Assembly: GCA_903838295.1 (NCBI GenBank)
Contig: CAILXX010000001.1
Coordinates: forward strand, 1 to 64,000
Direction: 5' to 3'
From: an uncultured Actinomycetes bacterium
Lineage (GTDB): Bacteria > Actinomycetota > Actinomycetes > Nanopelagicales > Nanopelagicaceae
Length of the DNA stretch: 64,000 nt
Each line of letters opens with the position of its first letter. Position 1 is the first letter of the stretch. The notes under the pieces are model-generated. The model had not been told where the DNA came from. It was given only the letters and a program-made list of their open reading frames with translations, and made no database searches. Made by a program: the position numbers and the translations under genes. This document shows positions 1 through 10,401 of this stretch, one piece after another.

Positions 1-51
1 CGGGAACTAAAAACTACATATGTAGAGATGTTCCACCAATTCTCGAAAGAG

Positions 52-169
52 TTTCGGCGGCCATAGCGAGAGGGAAACGCCCGGTCCCATTCCGAACCCG
101 GAAGCTAAGCCTTTCTGCGTCGATGGTACTGCAAGGGGGACCTTGTGGGAGAGTAGATCGCCGCCGGAC
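52..169 (+). rRNA. rrf: 5S ribosomal RNA
   Basis: About 118 nt with the typical 5S layout. A terminal helix pairs GGCGG (56-60) with CCGCC (161-165). The conserved internal run around 85-112 (CCCATTCCGAACCCGGAAGC) is the classic 5S core. It is followed directly by a strong terminator, so this is the 3' end of an rRNA operon whose 16S and 23S genes lie outside the window to the left. Positions 1-51 are operon spacer. The exact ends are uncertain by one or two bases. Confidence 0.95.
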
Positions 170-179
170 ATCATTTATA

Positions 180-225
180 AAGAGCGCCACGTTTTGATTA
201 ATTCAAAATGTGGCGCTCTTTTTTT
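180..225 (+). terminator. Rho-independent terminator of the rRNA operon
   Basis: An 18-bp inverted repeat (180-197 against 203-220, one G-T wobble) with a 5-nt loop is followed by a T run to 225. It lies 10 bases after the 5S gene and is the only textbook intrinsic terminator I found in the window. Confidence 0.93.
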
Positions 226-310
226 ATGTAAAAAATCAGAGAGTGCACATCTCATAGCTATCCACAATTCGTCAAAAATTTTCGAGGGTTAGGGATGCGG
301 GTAGGTACGT

Positions 311-355
311 TCACCCCCGAGATCAGATATCTCTGGTCGAGGGAGTAGAGGGTGA
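311..355 (+). promoter_or_regulatory. Leader hairpin upstream of the SSB-like gene
   Basis: Seen: GATCAGA (321-327) pairs with TCTGGTC (332-338, one G-T) around a TATC loop. It is extended through a symmetrical GA/GA pair (319-320, 339-340) to CCC/GGG (316-318, 341-343). An outer stem TCACC (311-315) with GGTGA (351-355) would cover the purine-rich ribosome binding site just before the ATG at 357. There is no T run, so it is not a terminator. Inference: a structured leader that could limit translation of the downstream gene. Confidence 0.45.
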
Positions 356-356
356 G

Positions 357-701
357 ATGATTCGTAAAAGTTCCCAGATAGAAGAGTCGCGATTGGGTCG
401 TAACGAAGTTTTTCTGGAAGGACGTGTAAGTAACCTCGCGGTAGAAAAGCAATTGCCCAGCGGTGATACCGTCGTGGAATTTAGAATTGTTATTGATCGA
501 ACGAGTAGACGAGGCTCGAAACGAGAAGTCGATACCTTGGATGTGGCCGCATGGCTTGCAGGGCCACGAAAGAAAGCTCTGTCACTGAAAATTGATGATT
601 GGGTTTCTGTTGAAGGCGCGGTTAGGCGAAGATTCTGGAAGGCTCCGACTGGACTTGCAAGTCGTTGGCAGGTCGAAGCAAGCCAATTGCGACGGATATA
701 G
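357..701 (+). CDS. Single-stranded DNA-binding protein-like OB-fold protein
   Basis: A 114-aa protein with an SSB-type OB fold: N-terminal NEVFLEGRVSNLAVEKQLPSG (residues about 16-36), a VVEFRIVIDR strand, DVAAWLAG, and a DWVSVEGAVRRRFW segment near residues 81-95. It is short and lacks the acidic C-terminal tail of the main replicative SSB. It therefore resembles the small accessory SSB-like proteins of actinobacteria rather than the essential SSB. The ATG at 357 follows a purine-rich GAGGGTGAG site that may be covered by the leader hairpin. It is the first gene after the rRNA operon terminator and precedes the microprotein and tlyA. A role in binding single-stranded DNA during recombination or repair is inferred from the fold only. 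Confidence 0.75.
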   Translation: MIRKSSQIEESRLGRNEVFLEGRVSNLAVEKQLPSGDTVVEFRIVIDRTSRRGSKREVDTLDVAAWLAGPRKKALSLKIDDWVSVEGAVRRRFWKAPTGLASRWQVEASQLRRI

Positions 702-702
702 A

Positions 703-708
703 TACGGT
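703..708 (+). promoter_or_regulatory. Putative -10 box (TACGGT) of a leaderless transcript
   Basis: TACGGT fits TANNNT and ends exactly 6 nt before the ATG at 715, so transcription would begin at the start codon. No ribosome binding site is seen between them. The same spacing recurs at many other genes in the window. Confidence 0.5.
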
Positions 709-714
709 TAGACC

Positions 715-855
715 ATGGAAAGTGTCAGAAATATTGATGAAGTCCGCGAGGCGATCGCTCTTGTACAGGTCTTGGATCTGGACGAACATTGTGATGCCTA
801 TGACCAGATTCATGTGAAGTTGGAAGAGGCGCTTCGTTCGATTGATGGAATGTAA
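715..855 (+). CDS. Conserved actinobacterial microprotein (46 aa) upstream of tlyA
   Basis: A 46-aa ORF from ATG 715 to TAA 853-855. An in-frame TAG at 709-711 fixes the start. The product begins MESVRNIDEV and ends LEEALRSIDGM. It is acidic and likely helical. The middle (LDLDEHCDAYDQIHVKLEEA) resembles, from memory, the EHV-x-VYEDVHRRL-like motif of short hypothetical proteins encoded just before tlyA in other actinobacteria (the Rv1693 position in Mycobacterium tuberculosis). Function is unknown. The next gene, tlyA, starts 8 nt downstream, so the two are probably co-transcribed. A TACGGT box 6 nt upstream suggests a leaderless mRNA. I am fairly sure it is a real gene because of position, start context and the recalled motif. 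Confidence 0.75.
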   Translation: MESVRNIDEVREAIALVQVLDLDEHCDAYDQIHVKLEEALRSIDGM

Positions 856-863
856 GTAGTTCG

Positions 864-1652
864 ATGAAGACTCGGCTTGATGCGGAATTAGTTCGTCGGG
901 GACTAGCTCGCTCGCGAGATCATGCTGCTGATTTGATCGAATCAAGAACAGTCTTGGTTACGGGCATCCCGGCTAGTAAACCAGCTTCGCAAGTCGATGC
1001 CGAAACGTCGATCGTTATTCAGGGAGATAGAGATGATTTTGTCTCTCGTGGCGGACATAAATTGGCCGGAGCATTGGATCATTTCGTTGAAATAGGGGTT
1101 GAAGGTAAGAGAGCGTTGGATGCGGGTGCTTCCACCGGTGGTTTTACTGATGTTTTATTGAAGCGCGGTATTAAAGATGTTGTTGCGGTAGATGTTGGCT
1201 ACGGACAAATGGCATGGGAACTTCGGCAAGATCCACGTGTCACGATTTTGGATAGGACCAATGTTCGTCACTTAACTTTGGAGCAAGTAGGCGAAGCAGC
1301 CGATATCGTTGTTGCTGATCTTTCTTTTATTTCACTCACCTTGGTGCTACCTGCCCTTGTAAGTGTTTCAAAACCTAGTGCTGACTTCCTTGTGATGGTG
1401 AAACCCCAATTTGAAGTCGGTCGCGAAAGACTCGGCGCGGGCGGAGTTGTGCGAGACCCCTTACTGCGAAAGTCTGCGGTACAGGATGTTGCTGACAGCG
1501 CCTACGATATGGGTTTGGGTTGCCTTGGTGTAGTTGCAAGCTCGTTGCCAGGTCCTGCAGGTAATGTTGAGTACTTCTTGTGGCTCAAGCGCGGCAGCGT
1601 AGAGTTGAGCGAGGAAACATTGGAACGTGCAATTATGGCGGGTCCACAATGA
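864..1652 (+). CDS. tlyA: TlyA family rRNA 2'-O-methyltransferase
   Basis: A 262-aa protein. Residues 1-65 form an S4 RNA-binding domain (TRLDAELVRRGLARSRDHA). The rest is an FtsJ/Rossmann methyltransferase with SAM motif I LDAGASTGGFTD near residue 91, the conserved K in SRGGHKLAGAL, DLSFISL, and a MVKPQFEVGR lysine motif. TlyA methylates 2'-OH groups of cytidines in 16S and/or 23S rRNA and in mycobacteria sets capreomycin sensitivity. Length matches the family. It follows the 46-aa gene by 8 nt and precedes nadK by 19 nt, the conserved actinobacterial order. The start ATG 864 begins the S4 domain without excess N-terminal sequence. No oddities seen. Confidence 0.95.
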   Translation: MKTRLDAELVRRGLARSRDHAADLIESRTVLVTGIPASKPASQVDAETSIVIQGDRDDFVSRGGHKLAGALDHFVEIGVEGKRALDAGASTGGFTDVLLKRGIKDVVAVDVGYGQMAWELRQDPRVTILDRTNVRHLTLEQVGEAADIVVADLSFISLTLVLPALVSVSKPSADFLVMVKPQFEVGRERLGAGGVVRDPLLRKSAVQDVADSAYDMGLGCLGVVASSLPGPAGNVEYFLWLKRGSVELSEETLERAIMAGPQ

Positions 1653-1671
1653 TGAGCGAAGGAAATCTTTA

Positions 1672-2517
1672 ATGCGTCAGGTCCTGCTGGTTATTCACCC
1701 AAGTCGCCCGGAGGCGCATGCTTTTGCTGTTGAATTGATATCAGCGTTGCGAGAAAAAAATATAGCGAGCATCACTAATTTTCCCGGTGGGATTCCTGGA
1801 TCGTCGGAGTTGGATGACTCATCAACTTTTGAAGTTGCCATTGTCCTTGGTGGCGATGGAACCATCCTGCGTGCGGCAGAAGTCGTTCTTGGCAAAGATG
1901 TTCCTGTATTAGGAATCAATTTAGGGAACGTCGGTTTTCTCGCCGAAATTGAACGTCCAAGCGCGGTTAAGTTAGCCCAAGCTATCGTGGATAAGAATTA
2001 TCGTGGTGAACCGCGGTTAATTCTGGGTTTTCAAGTTCTTAGAAACGGGAAAGAGATTGCATCTGGATGGGCTCTCAATGAATTGACGATCGAGCGGAGC
2101 CATTCCCAAATGGTCGAACTCTTTGTCCAGATTGATGATCGACCACTTTCTCGGTGGGGTTGCGATGGAGTTATTTGCGCTACTCCGACCGGTTCAACTG
2201 CATACGCGTTTTCTGCCGGAGGGCCGGTTCTTTGGCCAGAAGTAGAAGCAATAGTCGTGCTCCCTCTAGCCGCGCACGCGCTCTTTTCCAGACCAATGGT
2301 TATTTCTCCGAACTCATCTATCGTCATCGATATTGAATCTCGGGAAGCCATGATCTCAGCGGACGGAATGCGCAAAACTCCACTTCTCAATTCGGATCGG
2401 GTAGTCATTCAGCGCTCTCCACAACGGATTGAATTGCTGCATATTGAAGCGGCCGTTTTCACGGATCGATTAGTTGCGAAATTCAAACTCCCCATTGAAG
2501 GCTGGCGCGGTGAGTGA
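1672..2517 (+). CDS. nadK: NAD kinase
   Basis: A 281-aa cytosolic kinase that phosphorylates NAD to NADP with ATP or polyphosphate. Visible motifs are VLGGDGTILRAAE (the GGDG phosphate-binding motif near residue 60), GINLGNVGFLAEI, ALNELTIER and TPTGSTAYAFSAGGP, all diagnostic of the family. A longer frame opens at GTG 1627 inside tlyA. I chose ATG 1672 because GAAGGAAA lies just upstream and the Rossmann strand RQVLLVIHP begins there. Its 3' end overlaps the recN start by 8 nt, implying translational coupling in a tlyA-nadK-recN operon. Confidence 0.95.
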   Translation: MRQVLLVIHPSRPEAHAFAVELISALREKNIASITNFPGGIPGSSELDDSSTFEVAIVLGGDGTILRAAEVVLGKDVPVLGINLGNVGFLAEIERPSAVKLAQAIVDKNYRGEPRLILGFQVLRNGKEIASGWALNELTIERSHSQMVELFVQIDDRPLSRWGCDGVICATPTGSTAYAFSAGGPVLWPEVEAIVVLPLAAHALFSRPMVISPNSSIVIDIESREAMISADGMRKTPLLNSDRVVIQRSPQRIELLHIEAAVFTDRLVAKFKLPIEGWRGE

Positions 2518-4234
2518 ACCATTTATTGGTCTAGAAGAAATTTCGATCCGCAATCTGGGCGTGATTGAATCTGCTCATATTGATTTCAAACCAGGTCTCA
2601 ACGTGCTGACTGGTGAAACAGGCGCCGGGAAAACTATGGTTTTGACCGCCCTTTCCTTAGTTTTAGGCGGCAAGGCCGATTCTGACCGGGTTCGCACTGG
2701 GACAGATCGCCTAATTGCATCTGGTCGCTTCGCTTTGGGAGAAGAGATGCGATCGGTTCTTTCAGATTTAGATGCAGAAATTGAAGATGGTGCGGTATTA
2801 ATTTCACGCACCGTGATGGCTGATGGAAAGTCTCGAATTCAATTGGGTGGAACGTCGTCAACAGCGGGGAAAGTTTCAGAAGTGGGTGAATCCCTCATCG
2901 AGATACATGCCCAATCAAGTACACAACGATTAACGAAACCGGCGTACATCCGTTCCTTGGTGGACTCGTACGCTAAGAATTCTCAGCTATTAAAGAAAAT
3001 GTCGGATTGCTTCCTTCAGCATCAGGAACTAATGGATCGCATAGAAAAGTTGCGGTCAGATCAGAAGAATCGTGAAGTAGAGATTTCTCGTCTTAAGGAA
3101 TTTGCCAAGGCTTTCGAGGCGGTCACTCCAAAGTTGGGGGAACTTGGTGAGATAGAAGTAGAGATAGGTCGATTATCGAGTGTTGATGACCTGCAGCAGA
3201 GTGTTGCGGCTGCGCTAAATTACCTAGATTCCGATGAATATTCAGTCACTTCTGCTCTTAATAATGCGAAGAAGACCTTGGATCACTCCTTAAAAAAGGA
3301 TCCAGCACTCGATGAAATTGGTGAATCGCTGGGGGACTCAATCTTTACATTTGGAGAATCTTTGAGCGCTCTACAACGGTATCTCTCAAAATTGGATGCT
3401 GACCCAAAAAAATTGGATTATCTGCAAGAGCGGAAAAGCAGTATCAATAGTCTCATAAAGAAATATGGCGAAGGGACGGATAGGGAAGTAGCGTTCACTT
3501 TGCTTATAGAAAGAGCGAATGAAGTGAGTCAGAGAATCGCTGACCTTGAAGGTGGAGATCAGAGAATCGCAGAACTAGAAGCAGACGTGAATTTGTCTTT
3601 TACCGAACTACGTGAAGTTGCTTTATTGCTAGATGAATCACGGAGAAGTGTTTCCGAAAACCTAAGTGGTTTAATTACGGATGAAATTCATGCGTTATCA
3701 ATGGCGAACGCAGAGATCAAAGTTTCGGTAACGACTGCTAATCCTGATAAATTGTCGTCATATTCACAGCATGGAATCAACGAGGTAGCCATTCTTTTTA
3801 CCAGCCACACTGGATCGCAACCTGGTCCATTAACAAAATTCGCAAGTGGTGGCGAGTTGTCTCGAGTCATGCTTGCCATCGAAGTCGTTTTGGCCGCTAA
3901 CAGTATGATTCCAACGTATGTGTTCGACGAAGTTGATTCTGGCGTTGGTGGTAAAGCGGCGATGGAAGTCGGAAAACGTCTTGCTCAGCTAGCAGATAAG
4001 TCCCAAGTAATTGTCGTGACGCATCTTGCGCAAGTGGCTGTGTGGGCCACAAATCATCTTGTAGTCCAGAAGAACGAAACTGGTTCAATAGGCATTTCCG
4101 ATGTTATTACCCTCTCTGAGGAGCAAAGGAGGGTCGAAATCGCACGAATGCTCTCCGGGCAGGAAGATTCTTCCAGTGCTCAAGAACACGCCCAAGAGTT
4201 GTTGGAGATGGTCCGTAAAAGAATGATAAGTTAG
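2510..4234 (+). CDS. recN: DNA repair protein RecN
   Basis: A 574-aa SMC-like ATPase for double-strand break repair. The N-terminal Walker A GETGAGKT lies near residue 45. A long coiled-coil segment (roughly residues 150-370) follows, then the ABC signature SGGELSRVMLAIEVVL and Walker B TYVFDEVDSGVGG, and a VTHLAQVA switch near the end. Length is normal for RecN. I chose GTG 2510, which overlaps the nadK stop by 8 nt and has GAAGG upstream at 2497-2501. A frame from 2474 would add 12 residues not typical of the family. pyrG starts 6 nt downstream. Expression under DNA damage is expected, but no SOS box is visible because the promoter lies upstream of the operon. Confidence 0.95.
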   Translation: MSEPFIGLEEISIRNLGVIESAHIDFKPGLNVLTGETGAGKTMVLTALSLVLGGKADSDRVRTGTDRLIASGRFALGEEMRSVLSDLDAEIEDGAVLISRTVMADGKSRIQLGGTSSTAGKVSEVGESLIEIHAQSSTQRLTKPAYIRSLVDSYAKNSQLLKKMSDCFLQHQELMDRIEKLRSDQKNREVEISRLKEFAKAFEAVTPKLGELGEIEVEIGRLSSVDDLQQSVAAALNYLDSDEYSVTSALNNAKKTLDHSLKKDPALDEIGESLGDSIFTFGESLSALQRYLSKLDADPKKLDYLQERKSSINSLIKKYGEGTDREVAFTLLIERANEVSQRIADLEGGDQRIAELEADVNLSFTELREVALLLDESRRSVSENLSGLITDEIHALSMANAEIKVSVTTANPDKLSSYSQHGINEVAILFTSHTGSQPGPLTKFASGGELSRVMLAIEVVLAANSMIPTYVFDEVDSGVGGKAAMEVGKRLAQLADKSQVIVVTHLAQVAVWATNHLVVQKNETGSIGISDVITLSEEQRRVEIARMLSGQEDSSSAQEHAQELLEMVRKRMIS

Positions 4235-6770
<2,536 letters not shown>

Positions 6771-6779
6771 GGAGAACCG

Positions 6780-7178
6780 TTAACGGCCCCGTAGCCGACG
6801 GGCAATAATTGATTGATCGCCCTTGGCTTCCAAATCAGCAATGATAATAGCGAGTGATTCGCGCACAATACGACCGCGATCGACAGCTAGACCAAGATCC
6901 CCACGTAATGCTAAACGCGCCTGTTCTAGGTCATATAGCTCTTCAGGAGAAAGGTAAACCGTTATTTTTTCATCATGTCGCTCGCGACCACTTGGGGACT
7001 TATCAAATGAGTTGACGCGACGACGGGGAGTTGTTCGGACAGATTTCTTGCCGTTGGGAGCGATAGGCCCATCCGGCTGATCCTCGATCGGGGTTGGATT
7101 GGAAGAGGGTACTGCGCTTAAAGTTGTGGTCTGACGGAACAACTCTTCTGCACCCGGCAGGCTGACGCGACGGTTCAC
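6780..7178 (-). CDS. Ribbon-helix-helix-like protein partnered with ParA
   Basis: A 132-aa protein with a low-complexity, basic N-terminal half (residues 1-70, rich in Pro, Ser, Arg) and a C-terminal ribbon-helix-helix-like segment. This segment has the strand KITVYLSPEELYDLEQARLAL, then VDRGRIVRESLAIIIADLEAKG. Such proteins are encoded beside parA in many actinobacteria. Its start overlaps the parA stop (ATGA, 7175-7178), so the pair is translationally coupled. I infer a small DNA-binding partner that could take the ParB-like role for this ParA or repress the operon. No ParB-type CTPase domain is present. Function is unproven. The flexible N-terminus may be the ParA-stimulating segment. Confidence 0.7.
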   Translation of the reverse strand: MNRRVSLPGAEELFRQTTTLSAVPSSNPTPIEDQPDGPIAPNGKKSVRTTPRRRVNSFDKSPSGRERHDEKITVYLSPEELYDLEQARLALRGDLGLAVDRGRIVRESLAIIIADLEAKGDQSIIARRLRGR

Positions 7179-8095
7179 TTGGCTCCTCCACGATAAATCA
7201 ATTCTCTGGCAAGTCTGCGATAGGAAATTGCACCTAATGAACTGGTGGCATAAGTATTGATCGGTTCGCCCTTCACCGTAGATTCAGAGAATCTTACAGT
7301 TCGCGAAATAATCGTGTCTAAGAGTTCGTTAGGGAATTCCTTATCGATAAGTTCTAGAACATCACGAGAATGCCCAGTTTTTCGATCAAACATTGTGGCA
7401 AGAATTCCCTCGATAACAAGGTTTGGATTTGTATTTTCACGAATTTTTTCAATCGTCTTCTTGACGAGCGATAGGCCCAACACCGCAAAATATTCACATT
7501 CCATCGGAATCAAAACTCCATTGGATGCGGTCAATGCATTGATTGTTAATGTACCTAAAGAAGGGGAGCAGTCGATTAAAATATCGTCGTATTGGTCGAT
7601 GATTGGCGCAAGTATCTTGCGCAGTTTGTGCTCTTTTGCAATCTCTGAAACAAAGGCTGCTTCTGCAGCTGCTAGATCTTCATGGCCACGTATAAAATCA
7701 AGGCCTGGTACGTTCGACTTCAAAATAAAATCTTGCACATTCGATTGTGGATCATTGAGTAAGTACCAAATAGACCCATACTGTTCGCGAAGTTGCGCGG
7801 TTTTGATACCAAGTCCTGTAGTCATCGAGGCCTGTGAGTCAAAATCAATCAGCAGAACTCTGCGTCCTAGTTCGGCGAGTGAGGCGCCTAAGTTAATAGT
7901 TGTCGTTGTCTTTCCAACGCCGCCCTTTTGATTAACGACTGAAATGATTCGAGCAGAACCGGGTTCTGGTGCTCCGACAATATTTGGGAAATCCAGAGGT
8001 CTGCGTCCGAGAAGTGCAGAGGTGGTCGCGAGCTGCTCGTCCCGATTTGTCGATTTATCTTCCAGTCGAGAAACCTTCGAATTGCCTTTTGCCAT
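7175..8095 (-). CDS. ParA family ATPase
   Basis: A 306-aa ParA/Soj-type ATPase. A roughly 45-residue N-terminal extension precedes the deviant Walker A VVNQKGGVGKTTTTINLGA (residues about 52-70). This is followed by LLIDFDSQASMTTGLG (Walker A' region) and DDILIDCSPSLGTLT (Walker B region). It forms ATP-dependent dimers that bind DNA nonspecifically and position cargo. It lies between xerD and scpAB, matching Rv1708 of M. tuberculosis, and is distinct from the ParA next to parB near the origin. An ATG start 6 nt after a TAGAGT box suggests a leaderless mRNA divergent from scpA. A role in chromosome organisation together with the RHH protein and ScpAB is inferred. Confidence 0.9.
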   Translation of the reverse strand: MAKGNSKVSRLEDKSTNRDEQLATTSALLGRRPLDFPNIVGAPEPGSARIISVVNQKGGVGKTTTTINLGASLAELGRRVLLIDFDSQASMTTGLGIKTAQLREQYGSIWYLLNDPQSNVQDFILKSNVPGLDFIRGHEDLAAAEAAFVSEIAKEHKLRKILAPIIDQYDDILIDCSPSLGTLTINALTASNGVLIPMECEYFAVLGLSLVKKTIEKIRENTNPNLVIEGILATMFDRKTGHSRDVLELIDKEFPNELLDTIISRTVRFSESTVKGEPINTYATSSLGAISYRRLARELIYRGGAK

Positions 8096-8101
8096 GTCGG
8101 G

Positions 8102-8107
8102 ACTCTA
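8102..8107 (-). promoter_or_regulatory. Putative -10 box (TAGAGT) of parA, leaderless
   Basis: On the minus strand TAGAGT ends 6 nt before the parA ATG, the spacing that puts the transcription start at the start codon. The 42-bp gap to scpA must hold both divergent promoters. Confidence 0.5.
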
Positions 8108-8137
8108 CGGCGGTGCGTTATGTAAGGCAACCCCGAT

Positions 8138-9013
8138 GTGAGTACCTTTCTCCTCATGAATGAGCTTGCGAAAGAGTTGGTTGTGGAGGGTAGCGAGAAC
8201 GCATTCTCGGTCCACCTCAGCAACTTCGACGGCCCTTTCGACCTCCTTCTCCAGCTGATTTCTCGTCACAAGATGGACATCACTGAGATAGCGCTTGGGG
8301 TAGTGACTGACGATTTCATTGCCTATATTCGGGCCTTAGAAGGCTCTGAGAATGGCTGGGATCTGGATCAAACGACAGAGTTCTTAGTCGTAGCTGCAAC
8401 GCTCCTAGACCTTAAAGCGGCTCGTTTACTGCCTAGTGGTGAGATTGAAGATGAGGGTGACCTAGCACTTCTCGAAGCCAGAGACCTCCTTTTCGCTCGA
8501 CTCTTGCAGTACCGAGCCTTCAAGGAAATTGCAGCCATCTTCCATGAGCGCATTGATATTGCAGAAAAGAGCTTCGCTCGACTGGTAGCGATGGAACCTC
8601 ATTTTGCCCAGCTGCTGCCCGAAGTTCTGATCGGCGTTGGACCGGCACGATTTGGCACCATTGCCGAAAGGGTGTTATTCCCAAAGGCGCCCCTTACGCT
8701 TTCGATCGACCATATTCATCGGCCACTCGTAAGTGTTACCGAGGAAGCAGCCAAGATCGTTGACATGTTGAGAAAGAACGGTCGTGCTAGTTTCCGTAAT
8801 CTGATTGCAGATGCCGACTCGACCATGGTTGTGGTGGCTAGATTTCTGGCCTTGTTGGAACTTTATCGTGAAGGCGCACTCCGTTTTGAGCAAGTTATGG
8901 CGCTCGGGGACTTACAAATCACCTGGCAGGCGGGTGCAGATGTCGATATCCAAGTCAGCGATGAGTTCGATCTTCCTGTACAACCACTTGAATCTGACAC
9001 AAAAGAGGAATAA
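8138..9013 (+). CDS. scpA: Segregation and condensation protein A
   Basis: A 291-aa kleisin that bridges the SMC dimer with ScpB to compact and segregate the chromosome. The N-terminal kleisin motif FDGPFDLLLQLISRHKMDI (residues about 30-48) is diagnostic. DLTTEFLVVAATLLDLKAA-like helices follow (here DQTTEFLVVAATLLDLKA), and the C-terminal winged helix covers about residues 190-265. The start is ambiguous: GTG 8138 has a TAAGG upstream, whereas ATG 8156 lacks a site. I report 8138. scpB starts at the base after the stop codon. The gene is divergent from parA, as in other actinobacteria. The SMC gene itself is not in the window. Confidence 0.93.
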   Translation: MSTFLLMNELAKELVVEGSENAFSVHLSNFDGPFDLLLQLISRHKMDITEIALGVVTDDFIAYIRALEGSENGWDLDQTTEFLVVAATLLDLKAARLLPSGEIEDEGDLALLEARDLLFARLLQYRAFKEIAAIFHERIDIAEKSFARLVAMEPHFAQLLPEVLIGVGPARFGTIAERVLFPKAPLTLSIDHIHRPLVSVTEEAAKIVDMLRKNGRASFRNLIADADSTMVVVARFLALLELYREGALRFEQVMALGDLQITWQAGADVDIQVSDEFDLPVQPLESDTKEE

Positions 9014-9571
9014 ATGTCTCAATCTGAACTCAATAGATCTATCGAAGCGATCCTGATGGTGGTTGACGAACCCGTCACCGAGCTAATACTTGCTCAAATC
9101 ACTGAGGTACCTACGGAAGATGTGATCGCCGCCCTCCACTCGTTGGCCGCCGAATATGAAGCCCAAGAGAGGGGATTTCAACTCCGAGCTATCGCTGGGG
9201 GATGGCGATTTTACAGCCATCCTAACCAGGCGGCGGTGGTTGAGAAATTTGTTCTTGATGGTCAGCAATCCCGGTTAACCCAGGCAGCGCTGGAAACGTT
9301 GGCCGTTATCGCATATCGCCAACCTGTTTCAAGGGCCCGTGTTTCAGCCATCCGAGGCGTTAATGTGGAAGCTGTCATGAAGACATTATTGACGCGAGGG
9401 CTGGTCGAAGAACGTGGCGTAGAGCCCGAGACTGGAGCTATTTTGTACGGAACAACAAGCTACTTCCTGGAGAAAATAGGCATTCGGGGGATTGATGATC
9501 TTCCCGCTCTTGCTCCATTCTTACCTGATGTGGATGGACTTGATGAGGTTCTCGCAACGTTGACCGATTAA
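9014..9571 (+). CDS. scpB: Segregation and condensation protein B
   Basis: A 185-aa protein with two winged-helix domains that binds ScpA and completes the SMC-kleisin complex. Recognised by LNRSIEAILMVVDEPVTE at the N-terminus, GFQLRAIAGGWRFYSHP, TQAALETLAVIAYRQPVSRA (about residues 92-111) and IRGVNVEAVMKTLLTRGLVEE. Length is typical. The ATG abuts the scpA TAA with no gap, so translation is almost certainly coupled. After it come 95 bp before rluB, the widest gap in this operon. This gap may carry a separate promoter for rluB, although the conserved order implies read-through. Confidence 0.94.
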   Translation: MSQSELNRSIEAILMVVDEPVTELILAQITEVPTEDVIAALHSLAAEYEAQERGFQLRAIAGGWRFYSHPNQAAVVEKFVLDGQQSRLTQAALETLAVIAYRQPVSRARVSAIRGVNVEAVMKTLLTRGLVEERGVEPETGAILYGTTSYFLEKIGIRGIDDLPALAPFLPDVDGLDEVLATLTD

Positions 9572-9666
9572 CTTTGCTGTGATTTCCCAAGACTCATCTC
9601 AGGGTTTAGACTCTCACGATAGCCTTTATGGCTCCACGCCCAAATTGGCCGTGATGAGAGGAAGAT

Positions 9667-10401
9667 GTGGCGCTAATTCGCCTTCAAAAAGTTCTAGCCG
9701 ACGCTGGTGTTGCTAGTCGCCGAGCTAGTGAACAATTAATTCTCGAGGGGCGCGTGAGCGTCGATGGAGTTCAAATTCTGGAGCTTGGAACTAAGATTGA
9801 CCCAGAAATCTCTAAAGTAGAAGTAGATGGTGAGGCAATTCGCAGTAATAAGTCCAAAGTATACCTTGCATTTCATAAACCAGCAGGGGTTTTGTCTACT
9901 ATGTCGGACCCTGATAATCGCCCTTCCTTGGGTGATTATTTCAAGGAGCGCAATGAACGACTTTTCCACGTAGGTCGGCTGGACCGGGAAAGCGAAGGAC
10001 TTATTCTTCTCACCAACGATGGAGACCTTGCGCACAGGGCTACCCATCCTTCCTACGGGATGGTCAAGAAGTATCTAGTTGAAATCGAAGGGGTTTTGAC
10101 TAAGGAACAGTTCACTGAACTTGGTAAGGGAATCCAGCTCGAAGATGGGCTTGCCAGGGCCTTAGAAATTAAGACCGTCCGAGAGATAAATCCCAAGCAT
10201 TCCTGGGTTGAGATATCTATCCACGAAGGTAGGTATCACATTGTCCGGCGCATTTTTGAGCACTACGAAATTCCGGTACTGCGCCTTGTTCGAACCGATT
10301 TTGGTCCAATCGCGCTAGCCGAGACAGGAGTCGGGCGCTACCGTAATCTCAACGAGGTCGAAATGACTAAGCTATTTAAAGTTTTAAAGATAAACCAATA
10401 A
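9667..10401 (+). CDS. rluB: Ribosomal large-subunit pseudouridine synthase B
   Basis: A 244-aa protein combining an N-terminal S4 domain (IRLQKVLADAGVASRRASEQLILEGRV, residues 3-30) with a RsuA/RluB/E/F-type pseudouridine synthase domain. The catalytic motif is VGRLDRESEGLILLTNDGDL, whose Asp is the nucleophile. It modifies uridine around position 2605 of 23S rRNA in the E. coli numbering. The start is GTG 9667, preceded by GAGAGGAAG; the overlapping ATG at 9665 runs into a stop after three codons. It is last in the scpA-scpB-rluB unit and ends just before the AT-rich gap. It could equally be called an RsuA-family synthase, but RluB is favoured by synteny. Confidence 0.93.
   Translation: MALIRLQKVLADAGVASRRASEQLILEGRVSVDGVQILELGTKIDPEISKVEVDGEAIRSNKSKVYLAFHKPAGVLSTMSDPDNRPSLGDYFKERNERLFHVGRLDRESEGLILLTNDGDLAHRATHPSYGMVKKYLVEIEGVLTKEQFTELGKGIQLEDGLARALEIKTVREINPKHSWVEISIHEGRYHIVRRIFEHYEIPVLRLVRTDFGPIALAETGVGRYRNLNEVEMTKLFKVLKINQ

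Noticed and set aside
7257-7931. A 224-aa plus-strand open frame opposite parA
   Set aside because: Antisense to a convincing ParA ATPase; Ser/Ile-rich translation with no motif and no start signals.
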